Source: Thermogemmatispora carboxidivorans
GTDB taxonomy: Bacteria > Chloroflexota > Ktedonobacteria > Ktedonobacterales > Ktedonobacteraceae
Reading direction: 5' to 3'
Length of the DNA: 64,000 bases
Assembly: GCF_000702505.1 (NCBI RefSeq)
Contig: NZ_JNIM01000001.1
Location: 3,286,001-3,350,000, forward strand
The notes under the pieces were generated by a model, which was given only the letters and a program-made list of their open reading frames with translations, did not search any database and was not told where the DNA came from. Position 1 is the stretch's first letter; each line of letters begins with the position of its first letter. Below are positions 8,243 through 17,275 of the stretch, in pieces. Both the position numbers and the translations under genes were made by a program.

Positions 8243-8944
8243 TCAGCACTCGCCGCGCGCCTCCGCCTCCAGGCGGCGGAAGAATTCGCACATGAAGGCG
8301 TAACGCTGCCGGGCCAATTGGCGGCCTGTGGCCGTGCAGAGCTTTTCAGGCAAATCCTCGAAAAGGAGCTGAAACTCGATCGAAGGGGAATAATCCGGGC
8401 GATCGCGTAGTTCTCGCACACGCAGCGGGGTAAGAGGCAAGACCAGATCCTCCGGTAGGGGGGCATAGACCCGTTGTCCGCGCCGACCAGTGATCATATA
8501 GAGGCGCCCAATCCCAATGGCACCCAACGCATCCAGCTTATCGGCATCGTAGAGCACCTGGCCCTCCAGCGAGCGCGGTCGCCGGCCAGCAACCAGGCGA
8601 TGATCGGCGATAGCCTCCTGCACTGCCGGGATCGCCTCCTGGGGAAAGGGCGTACCGCGTAGCAGCTCGGCGGCCATCTGGGCCCCAATCAGCGCGTGGT
8701 CGCCGCCCTGCCGACGCTCCCGTTCCTGGCCGATATCGTGCAGAGCCACTGCCGCCCAAATGACGGACAGCTCGCCCCCCTCACGTCGCTGAATCGTCTC
8801 GGCCAGGGTCATTACCCGCAGAATATGATCTATATCGTGCGCCGCATCGCTGCCCCCCTCACGGAGCATGGTCGCACGCGCCAGCTCCAGCAACCAGCCT
8901 CGCAGCTCAGCAGGCTCCGCCTGCCCTTCTTTCGCCTCTGGCAC
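8243..8944 (-). CDS. HD-domain phosphohydrolase (YpgQ/YedJ-like)
   Basis: A metal-dependent phosphohydrolase of about the usual 215-230 residues (233 here). The metal ligands are visible: HDIDHILRV (His36-His40), the HD pair His69-Asp70 in VALHDIG, and a late aspartate in LYDADKLDALG. Related enzymes hydrolyse nucleotides or nucleotide second messengers; the substrate is not predictable here. Start codon is GTG at 8944 with AGGAG seven bases upstream. It begins 22 nt after the stop of the large histidine kinase and is probably co-transcribed with it. The operon hints at a signalling link but does not prove one. Confidence 0.85.
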   Translation of the reverse strand: MPEAKEGQAEPAELRGWLLELARATMLREGGSDAAHDIDHILRVMTLAETIQRREGGELSVIWAAVALHDIGQERERRQGGDHALIGAQMAAELLRGTPFPQEAIPAVQEAIADHRLVAGRRPRSLEGQVLYDADKLDALGAIGIGRLYMITGRRGQRVYAPLPEDLVLPLTPLRVRELRDRPDYSPSIEFQLLFEDLPEKLCTATGRQLARQRYAFMCEFFRRLEAEARGEC

Positions 8945-8966
8945 CTGCTCACTCCTGCTCTAGGCT

Positions 8967-11900
8967 TCAGCTTTGCAGGGCTGGGAGTGTCAGGATAAAG
9001 CGACTCCCCTCGCCAGGTACACCACTACTCTCTACGCGGATCGAGCCACCGTGCATGCGCAGGATCTCGGCGACAAAGTAGAGACCCAGGCCCAGGCCTC
9101 GCGCCTGGCCGGTACCAGTGTTGGGGGCACGATAGAAGCGTTCAAAGAGATGTTCCTTGGCCTCTGGCGGGATGCCAATGCCGCGATCCTCTACCTCTAC
9201 CTGGATCAGATTGCCGTCCGTTTGCGGACAGCGGCAGAGGGAGAGGAGCACCGGCCCACCCTGCGGGCTGTATTTTATCGCATTTTGAATGAGGTTGACA
9301 AGCACCTGAAGCAGACGCTCGCGATCGCCACTGACCAGATAGGGGCGTCCACCTTCGTCAACCCGACAGGCCAGATCATGGAGGGCCGTGGCCGTGCGAT
9401 GCTGGGCTACCACCTGCTGCGCCAGCTCTTCCAGGTCTACTCGCTCACGAGCAATGACAAGCTGTCCACGATTGATCTGGGTGGCCTCCAGGAAGGTATT
9501 GACGATGTTGGTCAGCAGGCGCGTCTGCTCTTCGATCATCCCCAATTGTTCAAGTAAGCGCTCGCGTTGGCGTGGGCCGCTGCCACGGTTGAGGGTGCGC
9601 CTGGCATATTGGGCGTTGGTCAGGATGATGGTGAGCGGCGAGCGAAACTCATGGGCGGTAAGGGCCAGGAACTCATCTTTGAGGGCGTTGGCCTCGCGCA
9701 TGGCGGCCTCGCTGGCACGGGCAGCAATGGCCTCATGCTGCCAGCGAGCCTGTTCGATGGCCAGGCCAGCCAGCTGGGCTACTCCCTCGATGACCGCCAT
9801 CTCCCAGATCGTAAACTCGTACTGCGGCTCGCTCTCTTCATCGCCGCCCTCGCTCTCTCCGAGAGGGAGGGTTGAGGGCCGCGCCAGGAGCATGACCCCG
9901 AGCAGACGCCCGCTGTGGGTGATGGGCGCCACTAAGGTCAGCCAGCGGCTGGCCCCCGGAGGCAAGACGGGCAGCTGGCCGCCTGGCAGTTGGCTACTGT
10001 GACCGTGGCCCCGGCTGAGGCGGCGCAGGTGCAAAAATTGGCTCGGTGTGAGTAGGAAGGCGTGGCCTGCACTTAACTGGAGAAAATAATCTTCGTGATC
10101 CAGCAGGGCTGTGAGTAGCCAGTCAAGCTGCTGCACTTCGGCCTGGCCACTCGCCCGGCGCTCGCTCGCTTCTGGAGGGTTGCCAAGGAGGCCAGCATCG
10201 GGCTGCTCTCGCTCGAGATGGAGACGCTCACCAGGCCGGCCCTGCTCTGGATCATAGAGCGCCACCAGTCCACGCTGGCAATCGAGGGCCTGGAGGGCCA
10301 TGCTGAGCACGCTGCGCAGAATAGCCGTCACCTCGGTCAGTCCAGAGAGCGCTTCCGCCATGCGCAGCATGGTCTCCAGGGACTGATGGATATGCTGCTC
10401 GATACGCATCTGGGAGGTGATGTCGCGGAAGGCGCTGACGACGCCCAGCTGCTGGCCGGTTGGGGCCAGGAGAGGCGCTACGTTGATTTCAAGAATGCGT
10501 TCGCGCCCATCAGCGCGGCGCGTGATGAAGCGCTCTCCCCGTACCTGCTCGCCGCGCAAAGCCCGGGCCAGCGGAAAATCTTCGCTGCGCAGTGGCTGCC
10601 CCTGCAGAGTGTAGACCGGATGGCGGCGCAGCAACTCCTTCAGGGTGACTGTTCCTTCCAGGCGCCCCCCAACAAACTCACGCGCGGTGGCATTGGCCAT
10701 CAGAAGCCGCCCCTCCATGTCGAGCACCGAGATGCCCTCGGTCATGGCATGGAAGACCGCATTGAGCGTATTGGCTCGCTCGGTCGCCAGGGAGGCGGCA
10801 CGGCGCGCCTGCTCCAGTAACTGGGTCTTCTGGACCGCCAGAGCACACTGGGCAGCGATGTCCTGGGCAAAGGTATAGTGGTCCTTGGAGGGCCGGAAAT
10901 GGGGATCACTAAAGCTGACGAAAGCCAGGCCCACACAGCATGGGCCAGACTGGCCCTGCTCGTCCGTGGACAAAGATGAGCGCACCCCCACCATCAGCGG
11001 CGTAATCAGGGTATGCTCTAGATTCTGCGTCTGGAACCAATGCAGCTCAGTGATCCCCAGACGATCAAGTGAGACAAAGAGTGGCGCGCCATTCGTGGCC
11101 GCCTGACGACAGAAGGGTAGCTCGTCCAGCGAGGCAGCCAGTCGCCCTCGCAGCGGCGACACAGCCAGAAGCGGCTTCTCAGCGACGTTCTCTCCACGCC
11201 TTCCCACCGCTTCCTCTTTGCGAGACCGCCCCTGCGTTTCCTGCTGCGCCTCGTCTGCCTCTTCGGGAGTGCAGGGAAAGTAGAGCCGCCCCTCTTCCAG
11301 TAGGAGGATCTTGCCGCTATCAGCCCTTAAAACCTGCCGCAGCTGCTGGGTGGCAATTTCCAGAATCGTCGGCAGGTCTTCGTCGGAGTTGACGGCCATT
11401 GCTACCTGATAGATAGCCTGAGATCGCTCAATCAGCTGTTCAGCCCGCTGACGCTCTCTCTCCACCCGCTGATAGAGACGCGCGTTATCGATAGCCACCG
11501 CCGCCTGTTGGCCAATGGCACGCACCAGCTGCTGTTGCTCCGCTGAGAAGCTGCCGTGTTCCCCCGGGTTGTCTAGCGACATCACACCGACTGGACGATC
11601 TTCACGGACGAGAGCCACCAGCAGGATCGAACGCACAAGGAATAGCTCGGCCAAGGCCCGCAGCGAGCGCTCATCACGCAGATCGTAGATGTAGAGCATC
11701 TCACGCCCGCCGAGCAGACGGCTCATAAGCGCATTCGTTGTGGGAATGGTACTGCGATACCAGAGCTGATCTGCAATACGCTGGCGTTTGGCGTCGACAA
11801 GCTCGCGCGCCAGGTGGTAGACAACGGGGCGCAGGAGCTGGCGCTCCTCATCATGAAGCCAGACGGCGCAGCGCCCAACCCGGCAAACCTCAGTCGTCCG

Positions 11901-12050
11901 CTGCACCAGTACCTGGAGCACACGGTCTAGATCCAAAGAGGAGGCCAGCAGGCCAGCCAGCTCGCGGAGAATCTCGCTCTCACGTAAGGCGCTTAGCAAG
12001 CGCTGGTGTTCACTGTTCTGGCTAGAGGCAGGCTGTTCCTGCGATGGCAT
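8967..12050 (-). CDS. Multidomain GAF/PAS sensor histidine kinase
   Basis: A soluble sensor kinase of about 1027 residues. Order: GAF (about 30-195), GAF with a charged insertion (about 215-415), PAS (about 425-545, GISVLDMEGRLLMANATA), GAF (about 565-775), HisKA with the phospho-acceptor His800 in LTAHEFRSPL, and HATPase (about 905-1025) with an N box LVNLIQNAIKYSP, DRGIGIPPEA and GLGLGLYF. No membrane helix, so it senses cytoplasmic or diffusible signals. The start at 12050 is preferred over an ATG two codons earlier because the GAGG site is then 8 nt away. No response regulator is adjacent; only the HD gene follows. The partner must be elsewhere. Confidence 0.9.
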   Translation of the reverse strand: MPSQEQPASSQNSEHQRLLSALRESEILRELAGLLASSLDLDRVLQVLVQRTTEVCRVGRCAVWLHDEERQLLRPVVYHLARELVDAKRQRIADQLWYRSTIPTTNALMSRLLGGREMLYIYDLRDERSLRALAELFLVRSILLVALVREDRPVGVMSLDNPGEHGSFSAEQQQLVRAIGQQAAVAIDNARLYQRVERERQRAEQLIERSQAIYQVAMAVNSDEDLPTILEIATQQLRQVLRADSGKILLLEEGRLYFPCTPEEADEAQQETQGRSRKEEAVGRRGENVAEKPLLAVSPLRGRLAASLDELPFCRQAATNGAPLFVSLDRLGITELHWFQTQNLEHTLITPLMVGVRSSLSTDEQGQSGPCCVGLAFVSFSDPHFRPSKDHYTFAQDIAAQCALAVQKTQLLEQARRAASLATERANTLNAVFHAMTEGISVLDMEGRLLMANATAREFVGGRLEGTVTLKELLRRHPVYTLQGQPLRSEDFPLARALRGEQVRGERFITRRADGRERILEINVAPLLAPTGQQLGVVSAFRDITSQMRIEQHIHQSLETMLRMAEALSGLTEVTAILRSVLSMALQALDCQRGLVALYDPEQGRPGERLHLEREQPDAGLLGNPPEASERRASGQAEVQQLDWLLTALLDHEDYFLQLSAGHAFLLTPSQFLHLRRLSRGHGHSSQLPGGQLPVLPPGASRWLTLVAPITHSGRLLGVMLLARPSTLPLGESEGGDEESEPQYEFTIWEMAVIEGVAQLAGLAIEQARWQHEAIAARASEAAMREANALKDEFLALTAHEFRSPLTIILTNAQYARRTLNRGSGPRQRERLLEQLGMIEEQTRLLTNIVNTFLEATQINRGQLVIARERVDLEELAQQVVAQHRTATALHDLACRVDEGGRPYLVSGDRERLLQVLVNLIQNAIKYSPQGGPVLLSLCRCPQTDGNLIQVEVEDRGIGIPPEAKEHLFERFYRAPNTGTGQARGLGLGLYFVAEILRMHGGSIRVESSGVPGEGSRFILTLPALQS

Positions 12051-12776
12051 GCACATGACCTCGCATCATTTCCAGACTGACTGACAGAATCTGGCCGTCT
12101 GTTCTCACCCTGAGAGCGACCACTCTGCTTCCTCGCAGATAGAGGCTGCAGACAGGGAAGGCGAGCAAGCAGAGGAAGAAAGAGCTGCTTGGCGGCGACC
12201 AGCCTCTGTGGAGCCGCGCGCCGAACGACGCGTGGGCGCGAGCGCTGGCTGGGCCTGTCTGTGCTCAGGCGGCATACATCCACCTTAGACCCTGGCCTCA
12301 GTCTCCTACTGCTGACTGGTGTGTGCGCAGGGGCCTGGAGATGAGACGGCTGCGGTGGCCCGGGGCCGCCCGTTAGCTAAGCCAAGGCCCTGACGCCGGC
12401 GGTCTGCCGGCTTCACGTTCATGGTGCTCGTCTGCTGGTATCTTATGCTTCTATTGTCCCATCACTAAGAATATCTGTCAAGGGGCTGAAGAGCGCGCTC
12501 GAAAACTCTCGCTGCTCTCGGGAGCCGCTTCCTGCCTTGCTCTGGTGCTGTCTCTTCTGAGGGATTGCGGCACGCTGGGTCCCGCCCTCTGCCGTCAGCT
12601 TCAGAGAAGGACGGCCCACAAAGGATGCACGAGAACGTAGCGACATGTTATAATTTCAGGCAAAGACCAAAACTGCGCCGTGGGCGGTGGAGAAGAGAGG
12701 CGAGCGCGGACGAAGAGAGGAGTACGCCTGTCCGTGCGCTGCTCTCTGGCGGAATGGGGGCATGGGAGTAGAGACG
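12051..12776. other. 726-nt divergent intergenic region
   Basis: Separates the kinase (minus) from the DUF1464-like gene (plus). It holds GC-rich hairpin sequence near 12395-12412 (GCCGGC repeated around GGTCT) and an extended -10 promoter at 12647-12655. No gene is convincing. Confidence 0.4.
12647..12655 (+). promoter_or_regulatory. Extended -10 promoter for the DUF1464-like gene
   Basis: TG-T-TATAAT is a perfect extended -10 motif in otherwise GC-rich DNA. No -35 match. Predicted leader is about 115 nt. Confidence 0.55.
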
Positions 12777-13721
12777 ATGAGCCTGAGCATTGGTATTGAC
12801 TACGGTCGTAGAAGCTGGAAGCTCTGTTTGTTAGATGAGGCCCAGCCGCCGGAATATCACTGCTTCGCGTCGCCCGCTGAGCTGCTGGCTGGCCTGACTC
12901 GCCTCTGCGCCCTCTTCCCGGAACCGGTCATTACACTGGCAGCTGGCAATGGCCTGCCTCTTGAACGACTCGATCGCCTGGTGTCTGAGCAGGTTGATGC
13001 TTTGACGACCGGCTATGATGAGCCAGTCTTCTCCCCAAGCGCTCCGACAGTCAGCGCAGCAGGCGATGCTCTGCCACAGACGCAGGAAGGCGCTCCGCTG
13101 GCCTTGACAGGCTTCGTGGAGACGCTGCGTAGCCTGAATCTCCATAGCTATGTGTTGCCCAGCCTGGCGCACCTGCCCACGGTTCCGGCGTATCGTCTGC
13201 TCTTGGAGCGCCTCCCTGGCAGCCCAGCCGCGGTCTGTCGCGCGGTGACGCTGCTGTATCGCCTGCGCCAGCGCGAGGCAAGCTGGCCAGAGATGCGCTT
13301 TCTGGCTCTGGAGGCGCGTAGCACTTCTTGGCAGATAGTGGTGGTCGAGGATGGCTATTTGACCAATGGGGTCCACGGGACATCGCGCGATCTGGCGCTG
13401 CCTTTGCCTCCGGCTACAGCACCCACGGAAGGTACCTTCGAGCAGGCCTATTGGGAAGGGCTGCTGCGCGATCTGGCCGGCCTGCTGGCGATCCACCACC
13501 TGGATGAGGTGGTGATCAGTGGCCGGCGCAGCGAGACCCTGGCTACCCGCCTCAGTGAGGTCTATCAGCTCTATTATTTCCCCTACGCTCCTCACGAACC
13601 CCACGGCTTCGAGGCCGCTCTAGGGGCCGCGTTGATTGCCGCCGGCCTCCAACATCCCCGCAGCCTGGCAGCAGAAGTTGTGCAGCATCTCCAACTTTGG
13701 AGATCCGTCCCCGTTTTTTAG
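12777..13721 (+). CDS. DUF1464-like (sugar/acyl-kinase fold) protein
   Basis: The 314-residue product starts MSLSIGIDYGRRSWKLCLLDE, a phosphate-1 loop of the ASKHA kinase fold (actin/Hsp70/sugar kinase type), and later has LDEVVISGRRSETLATRL and a glycine/alanine-rich stretch GFEAALGAALIAAGL. This pattern resembles DUF1464, once annotated as possible butyrate kinase, but no substrate has been shown here. Start at 12777 is preferred; an ATG 15 nt upstream is in frame. The last codons hold a hairpin (TCTCCAA/TTGGAGA, 13687-13702) followed after 10 nt by seven Ts at the stop codon, which could end transcription. Family call is moderate. Confidence 0.6.
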   Translation: MSLSIGIDYGRRSWKLCLLDEAQPPEYHCFASPAELLAGLTRLCALFPEPVITLAAGNGLPLERLDRLVSEQVDALTTGYDEPVFSPSAPTVSAAGDALPQTQEGAPLALTGFVETLRSLNLHSYVLPSLAHLPTVPAYRLLLERLPGSPAAVCRAVTLLYRLRQREASWPEMRFLALEARSTSWQIVVVEDGYLTNGVHGTSRDLALPLPPATAPTEGTFEQAYWEGLLRDLAGLLAIHHLDEVVISGRRSETLATRLSEVYQLYYFPYAPHEPHGFEAALGAALIAAGLQHPRSLAAEVVQHLQLWRSVPVF

Positions 13722-13878
13722 TAGTTCAGTAAAAAATCGAGGCTATTATTTGATCCTCCCGAGCGGCATTCGTCATATTAGAGGCAGCCTGGAAGAACAA
13801 CGGCCAGCTGTCCGCCCAGGTGCGGGACCTTGGGGTGGTCAATCTGCACAACTTCTGCCGAAAGGGTGGCACGCTGCT

Positions 13879-14157
13879 ATGACTGACCAGTCAACGCCGC
13901 AGAAGATTCTCTGGATAGTGGAATACACACTTGGTGATAGCCAGTATCATCATTTGGAGCCCGTCTATGCTTCTTCGCGCGCCGAGGCTGAAAAGCTGTG
14001 CCGAGAGCTATTGGCACGCCACGGCCAAAAGGCGAACCTGATCGATCTCCGTCCCTACCCTCATGGCTTCATGGTCAAGCATGGACGCATGCCGGGCAAC
14101 CTGACAACGGACCAGGAGGGAGAAGAGGAGCCACCCCCTCACCCTCCTCCTCCCTGA
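13879..14157 (+). CDS. Small conserved-looking protein, function unknown
   Basis: A 92-residue product beginning MTDQSTPQKILWIVEYTLG. It alternates strands and helices (WIVEYTLG, YHHLEPVYASSRAEAEKLCRELLARHG, ANLIDLRPYPHGFMVKHGRMPG) and ends in an acidic, proline-rich tail. The helix with ASSRAEAEKLC suggests a compact alpha-beta fold. The frame is open well upstream, but that part crosses an AT-rich spacer and has no good start; the ribosome site for 13879 is weak (AAGGGTGG, 11 nt away). It lies 157 nt after the DUF1464-like gene, same strand. No function can be inferred. Confidence 0.5.
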   Translation: MTDQSTPQKILWIVEYTLGDSQYHHLEPVYASSRAEAEKLCRELLARHGQKANLIDLRPYPHGFMVKHGRMPGNLTTDQEGEEEPPPHPPPP

Positions 14158-14568
14158 TATGGCTTCTCTCACGGCGTCACCTGAGCGACGCGATCAGCCA
14201 GCCGGCTTTGCTCAGCCGGTCCAGCCTGTGGTTGGGCCTGGTCAACTCTGGCACAGGAAGGGTATGGCGCATTCTTTGCGCTCGCTCTCAAGGGCAATCC
14301 TCGCCGGGCAGGCCCAGGCTCTGGCGCCTCTCTTCGCTTGCTGTCGAGCTGCCCGGTTCTCCTCCTCCTTCTCCGCTGTAGCTCGTCTCCTCTCCTCTTG
14401 ACAGCGCCCCACCCCTGCCCTAGCATACGATCAGAAGGCTGAGCTGCTTTTCCGCTGGCGGCCCTTATACTGCGGTTCGCTCGTCTGTGCGGCGCCCACC
14501 CCACGGACCGGACCAGCCGCCTGGCCTGAGCTGGCGGTACAGGCCGGGAACGGACGGGTAACGAGCAC
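14158..14568. other. 411-nt stretch with no recognised gene
   Basis: Open frames are short and lack family resemblance. Only a repeated CAGCCGG motif near 14195-14220 stands out. Confidence 0.4.
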
Positions 14569-15576
14569 ATGACGGGTGTGTCATGGGTGTATCTGGCTGT
14601 GGAACGTACTGACTTCGATGTGTTAGTAATCGGTAACCCTTGCGTGGACCTCATCTTCAGTGGCCTTCCTCACTGGCCGGTCCCCGGAAAAGAGGTCTAT
14701 GCGACGCACTTCGCGATCGGCGCAGGAGCGGTCTTTAACACGGCAGCAGCGCTGAGCCGCCTTGGTTTGCGGGTGGCCCTGCTCGGCGAGCTGGGGAACG
14801 ATTGCTTGAGCCGCTACCTGCTCGAAGAGATCAGACGGGCCGGCATCCACAGTGAGCTGATACGGCAGCGCACGCAGCCGATTGCCGCGCTGAGCGTGGC
14901 GCTGGTTCACAACGATGAGCGTGGTTTTGTTTCCTATGTTGAGCGCGCTGCCAGCCCAGCAGCTGCCTCTCATCCAGAGAGGCAAGAGCTGGAGGCAGAG
15001 TTGCTGCCCCCGTTCTCGCTTGCCGAGCTGCGCGCTCTGCTTCAGCACTACCGCTGGCAAGCTGTCTTTCTCTATCTGCATCCGGCCCTGGGTCCTGCTC
15101 TGGAACTGTTTGCAGAACAAGGGATCAAGGTCTTTCTTGACACTGGCTGGCATCCCAGGCTGCTGGGCGACCCGCGCCTACCGGAGGTGCTCCGCCGGTG
15201 CTCCGCCTTTCTCCCTAACCGCCTGGAAGCGGAGGCTTTGACTGGGGCGCATGATCCTGAGACAGCAGCCCGCCAGTTGGCCCATGTGGCCCCATTGGTG
15301 GTGGTCAAGCTGGGAGCGGAGGGCGCGCTCGCCTGCCAGGGCGAGCAACTTTGGCACTGCCCGGCCTGGCCAGTGAGTGAGGTGCTTGATCCGACCGGGG
15401 CAGGCGATGCTTTTGATGCCGGTTTTATTTATGCGCTGCTCCAGGGCTACGCGCTCCCCACAGCTCTGCGGTGTGGCACTATCTGCGGGAGCCTGGCGAC
15501 GACCGCTTTGACAGGGAGTGCCGCTGTTCCCGGCGCCGCTGAGCTGGAACGCCTGCTGCGAGAGAGCGCCCCATGA
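14569..15576 (+). CDS. PfkB-family carbohydrate kinase
   Basis: A ribokinase-fold sugar kinase of 335 residues. Signature 1 region is AIGAGAVFNTAAALSRLGLRVALLGELGND, and signature 2 is DPTGAGDAFDAGF with catalytic Asp280. The N-terminal strand FDVLVIGNPCVDLIF is typical. Substrate cannot be told; ribokinase, fructokinase and nucleoside kinase types remain possible. The first 14 residues are not conserved and a later start is possible, though no better ribosome site is seen. No sugar transporter or other sugar gene is adjacent. Confidence 0.88.
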   Translation: MTGVSWVYLAVERTDFDVLVIGNPCVDLIFSGLPHWPVPGKEVYATHFAIGAGAVFNTAAALSRLGLRVALLGELGNDCLSRYLLEEIRRAGIHSELIRQRTQPIAALSVALVHNDERGFVSYVERAASPAAASHPERQELEAELLPPFSLAELRALLQHYRWQAVFLYLHPALGPALELFAEQGIKVFLDTGWHPRLLGDPRLPEVLRRCSAFLPNRLEAEALTGAHDPETAARQLAHVAPLVVVKLGAEGALACQGEQLWHCPAWPVSEVLDPTGAGDAFDAGFIYALLQGYALPTALRCGTICGSLATTALTGSAAVPGAAELERLLRESAP

Positions 15577-15852
15577 GGCAAACCTTGGCCGTCCTCACTG
15601 GACTGGAGAGGAAAGCGTCACAGCGATGGTAGAAGAGAGCAGGAGGTTTCGGAGGCATTAGCTAACAAGGCAGGCGTGGGTCGTCATGGTGCTTCAGGGA
15701 GAGGCACAGTCCTGGTCTGGTCCGCTCCGACCGGACACGACAGCAGCGAGAGCTCCCTGATCTGGCAGGGGAATGGGGCAGTGATAGAGCGGCGTGGCCC
15801 GTGCTGAAGCTGTCCTGCTGGTTCTTGCGCCAGCGCAGAGAGGAACCATATC

Positions 15853-16099
15853 ATGAGCAGACAGGTCCTCTGCCGGGCCCGCCACCGACGTTCGAAGCAT
15901 TCTTTTCTTGAGTGTACTGGCCACACTAGCTACGCTCATCGCTCTGTTCGCATTCGGCCTGCACTGCAGGAGAATGACAATGGTGGGTGGGAAGCAGGGT
16001 CGTCAGGCTGGCGAACAAGAGACAAGAGGCCAGCTCGATGGCCCAGGCATATCTTGCTCAGCGCTCTGCTGCCGGCGCCGGCGCCGAAGGAGGGGCTGA
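15853..16099 (+). pseudogene. Possible frameshifted small membrane protein
   Basis: An ATG at 15853 with AGAGGA upstream opens a basic N-terminus (MSRQVLCRARHRR). Near 15891 the next reading frame continues with a clear 20-residue hydrophobic segment (ILFLSVLATLATLIALFAF) followed by a polar tail to 16099. Joining the two needs loss of one base around CGTTCG. The combined product would be a basic-tail, single-helix membrane protein of about 80 residues. It may be a decayed gene, a sequencing error or coincidence. Its 3' end runs into the opposite-strand gene at 16058. Confidence 0.25.
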
Positions 16100-16519
16100 G
16101 AGAGAGGCCGGGGCGGTAGCACGGCCGCGCATAGCGAGACGAGCATAATAGCTGTGGTTGGCCAGGGTCCATAGAGCCTGGAAAAAGGCCGGATCACGTT
16201 GCTCCAGCTGCCAGAGGATCGTTTGCTGAAGCTCAGAGCTGGCTTTGCAGAAGTTGCCGTCGGCGGCGAGATTGAGGTCGCGCAACACAGCGCGTAAACG
16301 GGGCAGACTCAGGGAGAGCGATGGGTAACGGAACGCCTCGGCGCGGAGGTAGCACAGGAACTCGTCAATCAGATGGAGACTGGAGGGCGGGGGAAAATCA
16401 CCGTCTGCTGGGATGAGGAGATCGAGAATGGTGGTTAGGGTAGCGCGCTCTTCGGCGCTCAGCTCTACGACGGGTCCCTGCCGCCGGGGGAGCATAGCAG
16501 AGAGAATCAGCTCACTCAT
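16058..16519 (-). CDS. Gluconate 2-dehydrogenase subunit 3-like protein
   Basis: The 153-residue, largely helical product contains LSAEERATLTTILDLLIPADGDFPPPSSLHLIDEF and a later FFQALWTLANHSYYARL, both in the style of the small subunit 3 family that accompanies FAD-dependent GMC oxidoreductases and is often exported with them. Here there is no twin-arginine signal and no oxidoreductase neighbour, so the partner is unknown. The last 25 residues are Ala/Pro/Ser-rich. The start has an excellent TAAGGAG site six bases upstream. Family call is moderate. Confidence 0.55.
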   Translation of the reverse strand: MSELILSAMLPRRQGPVVELSAEERATLTTILDLLIPADGDFPPPSSLHLIDEFLCYLRAEAFRYPSLSLSLPRLRAVLRDLNLAADGNFCKASSELQQTILWQLEQRDPAFFQALWTLANHSYYARLAMRGRATAPASLSAPPSAPAPAAER

Positions 16520-17275
16520 GACAGCTCCTTAGACTAAACTCAACAACCCCTGGAGGAACAACCTCTATATCCACTATAACCACGCCAGAAACGGCACCCC
16601 TGGTTCCCTCGCGTGTCGTGCTCGATCGATGGCCTGAGCCGAGCCGAGCGAGCGGCATGCCTGGCGGCATCCTTCCACGCTTGCTCTGACGTGGTCCCCG
16701 CCGGGAACGCTCTGACGCGATCCCCTGGCAGGCACAAGAAGGGGAGAGTCCTTTCTCTGCCAGAGAGAATGGTACCATAAACCGCTCCCTTGTTTCAACC
16801 AGCAAGTCGATGGCCATTTTCTCCTATCCCATGAAGAAGGTAGGGCCTTGGGGTTACCATTTTGACAGGATAAGCCCGAGCGCGATATTCTCTGGAGACA
16901 GAGCCAGACAGACAAGAGCAGAAGAGTAGCCAGACCAGGCATACATAAGACAAGCGGCCAGTCCCGCTTAAGGGGCAGGCAAGGCCACTGAGGCTTTTAG
17001 CCTCGTTCTGCTTGCCTGCCTGGCAGTCGAGTGAGACAGCAGGGTCCAGGCGCAGCGTCTGCAGCGGTTGGACCTCTCATGTGGCCTCTCCGTCTACCTG
17101 CGGCATGAGGGAAACGAGATGTCTGCTCAGATATGGGCAAGCCAGAGAGAAGCGAGCGAAGAAAAGGGTGCCAGCTCCGCCCGTTTGTCTTATGTATGCA
17201 ACGCCGTCTATTCCCGAGCACACACAAAGGAAGAGCTGTGTGCATGTCAACAGACCTTAGCTGGAAGGAAGACCT
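16520..17275. other. 756-nt divergent intergenic region
   Basis: No convincing gene. A plus-strand TTGACA (16862-16867) with GATATT 16 nt downstream could be a promoter far upstream of the pseudokinase gene. A nested inverted repeat lies at 16974-17020. Confidence 0.4.
16974..17020. repeat. Nested inverted repeat (leader hairpin candidate)
   Basis: Outer arms GGCAGGCAAG (16974-16983) and CTTGCCTGCC (17011-17020) are perfect complements. Inside them GAGGC/GCCTC (16990-16994/17000-17004) forms a second stem with loop TTTTA. The whole could fold as one two-part cruciform or RNA hairpin. No T-run follows. It is about 255 nt upstream of the pseudokinase gene. Confidence 0.6.

Noticed and set aside
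12831..13604. 257-codon minus-strand frame opposite the DUF1464-like gene
   Set aside because: Antisense shadow; the plus-strand product has a recognisable kinase-fold N-terminus.
14159..14401. 80-codon plus-strand frame after the small unknown gene
   Set aside because: Low-complexity composition and no ribosome site.
15684..15939. Two short minus-strand frames of about 80 codons
   Set aside because: Overlapping in different frames, Cys/Arg-rich, without start signals.
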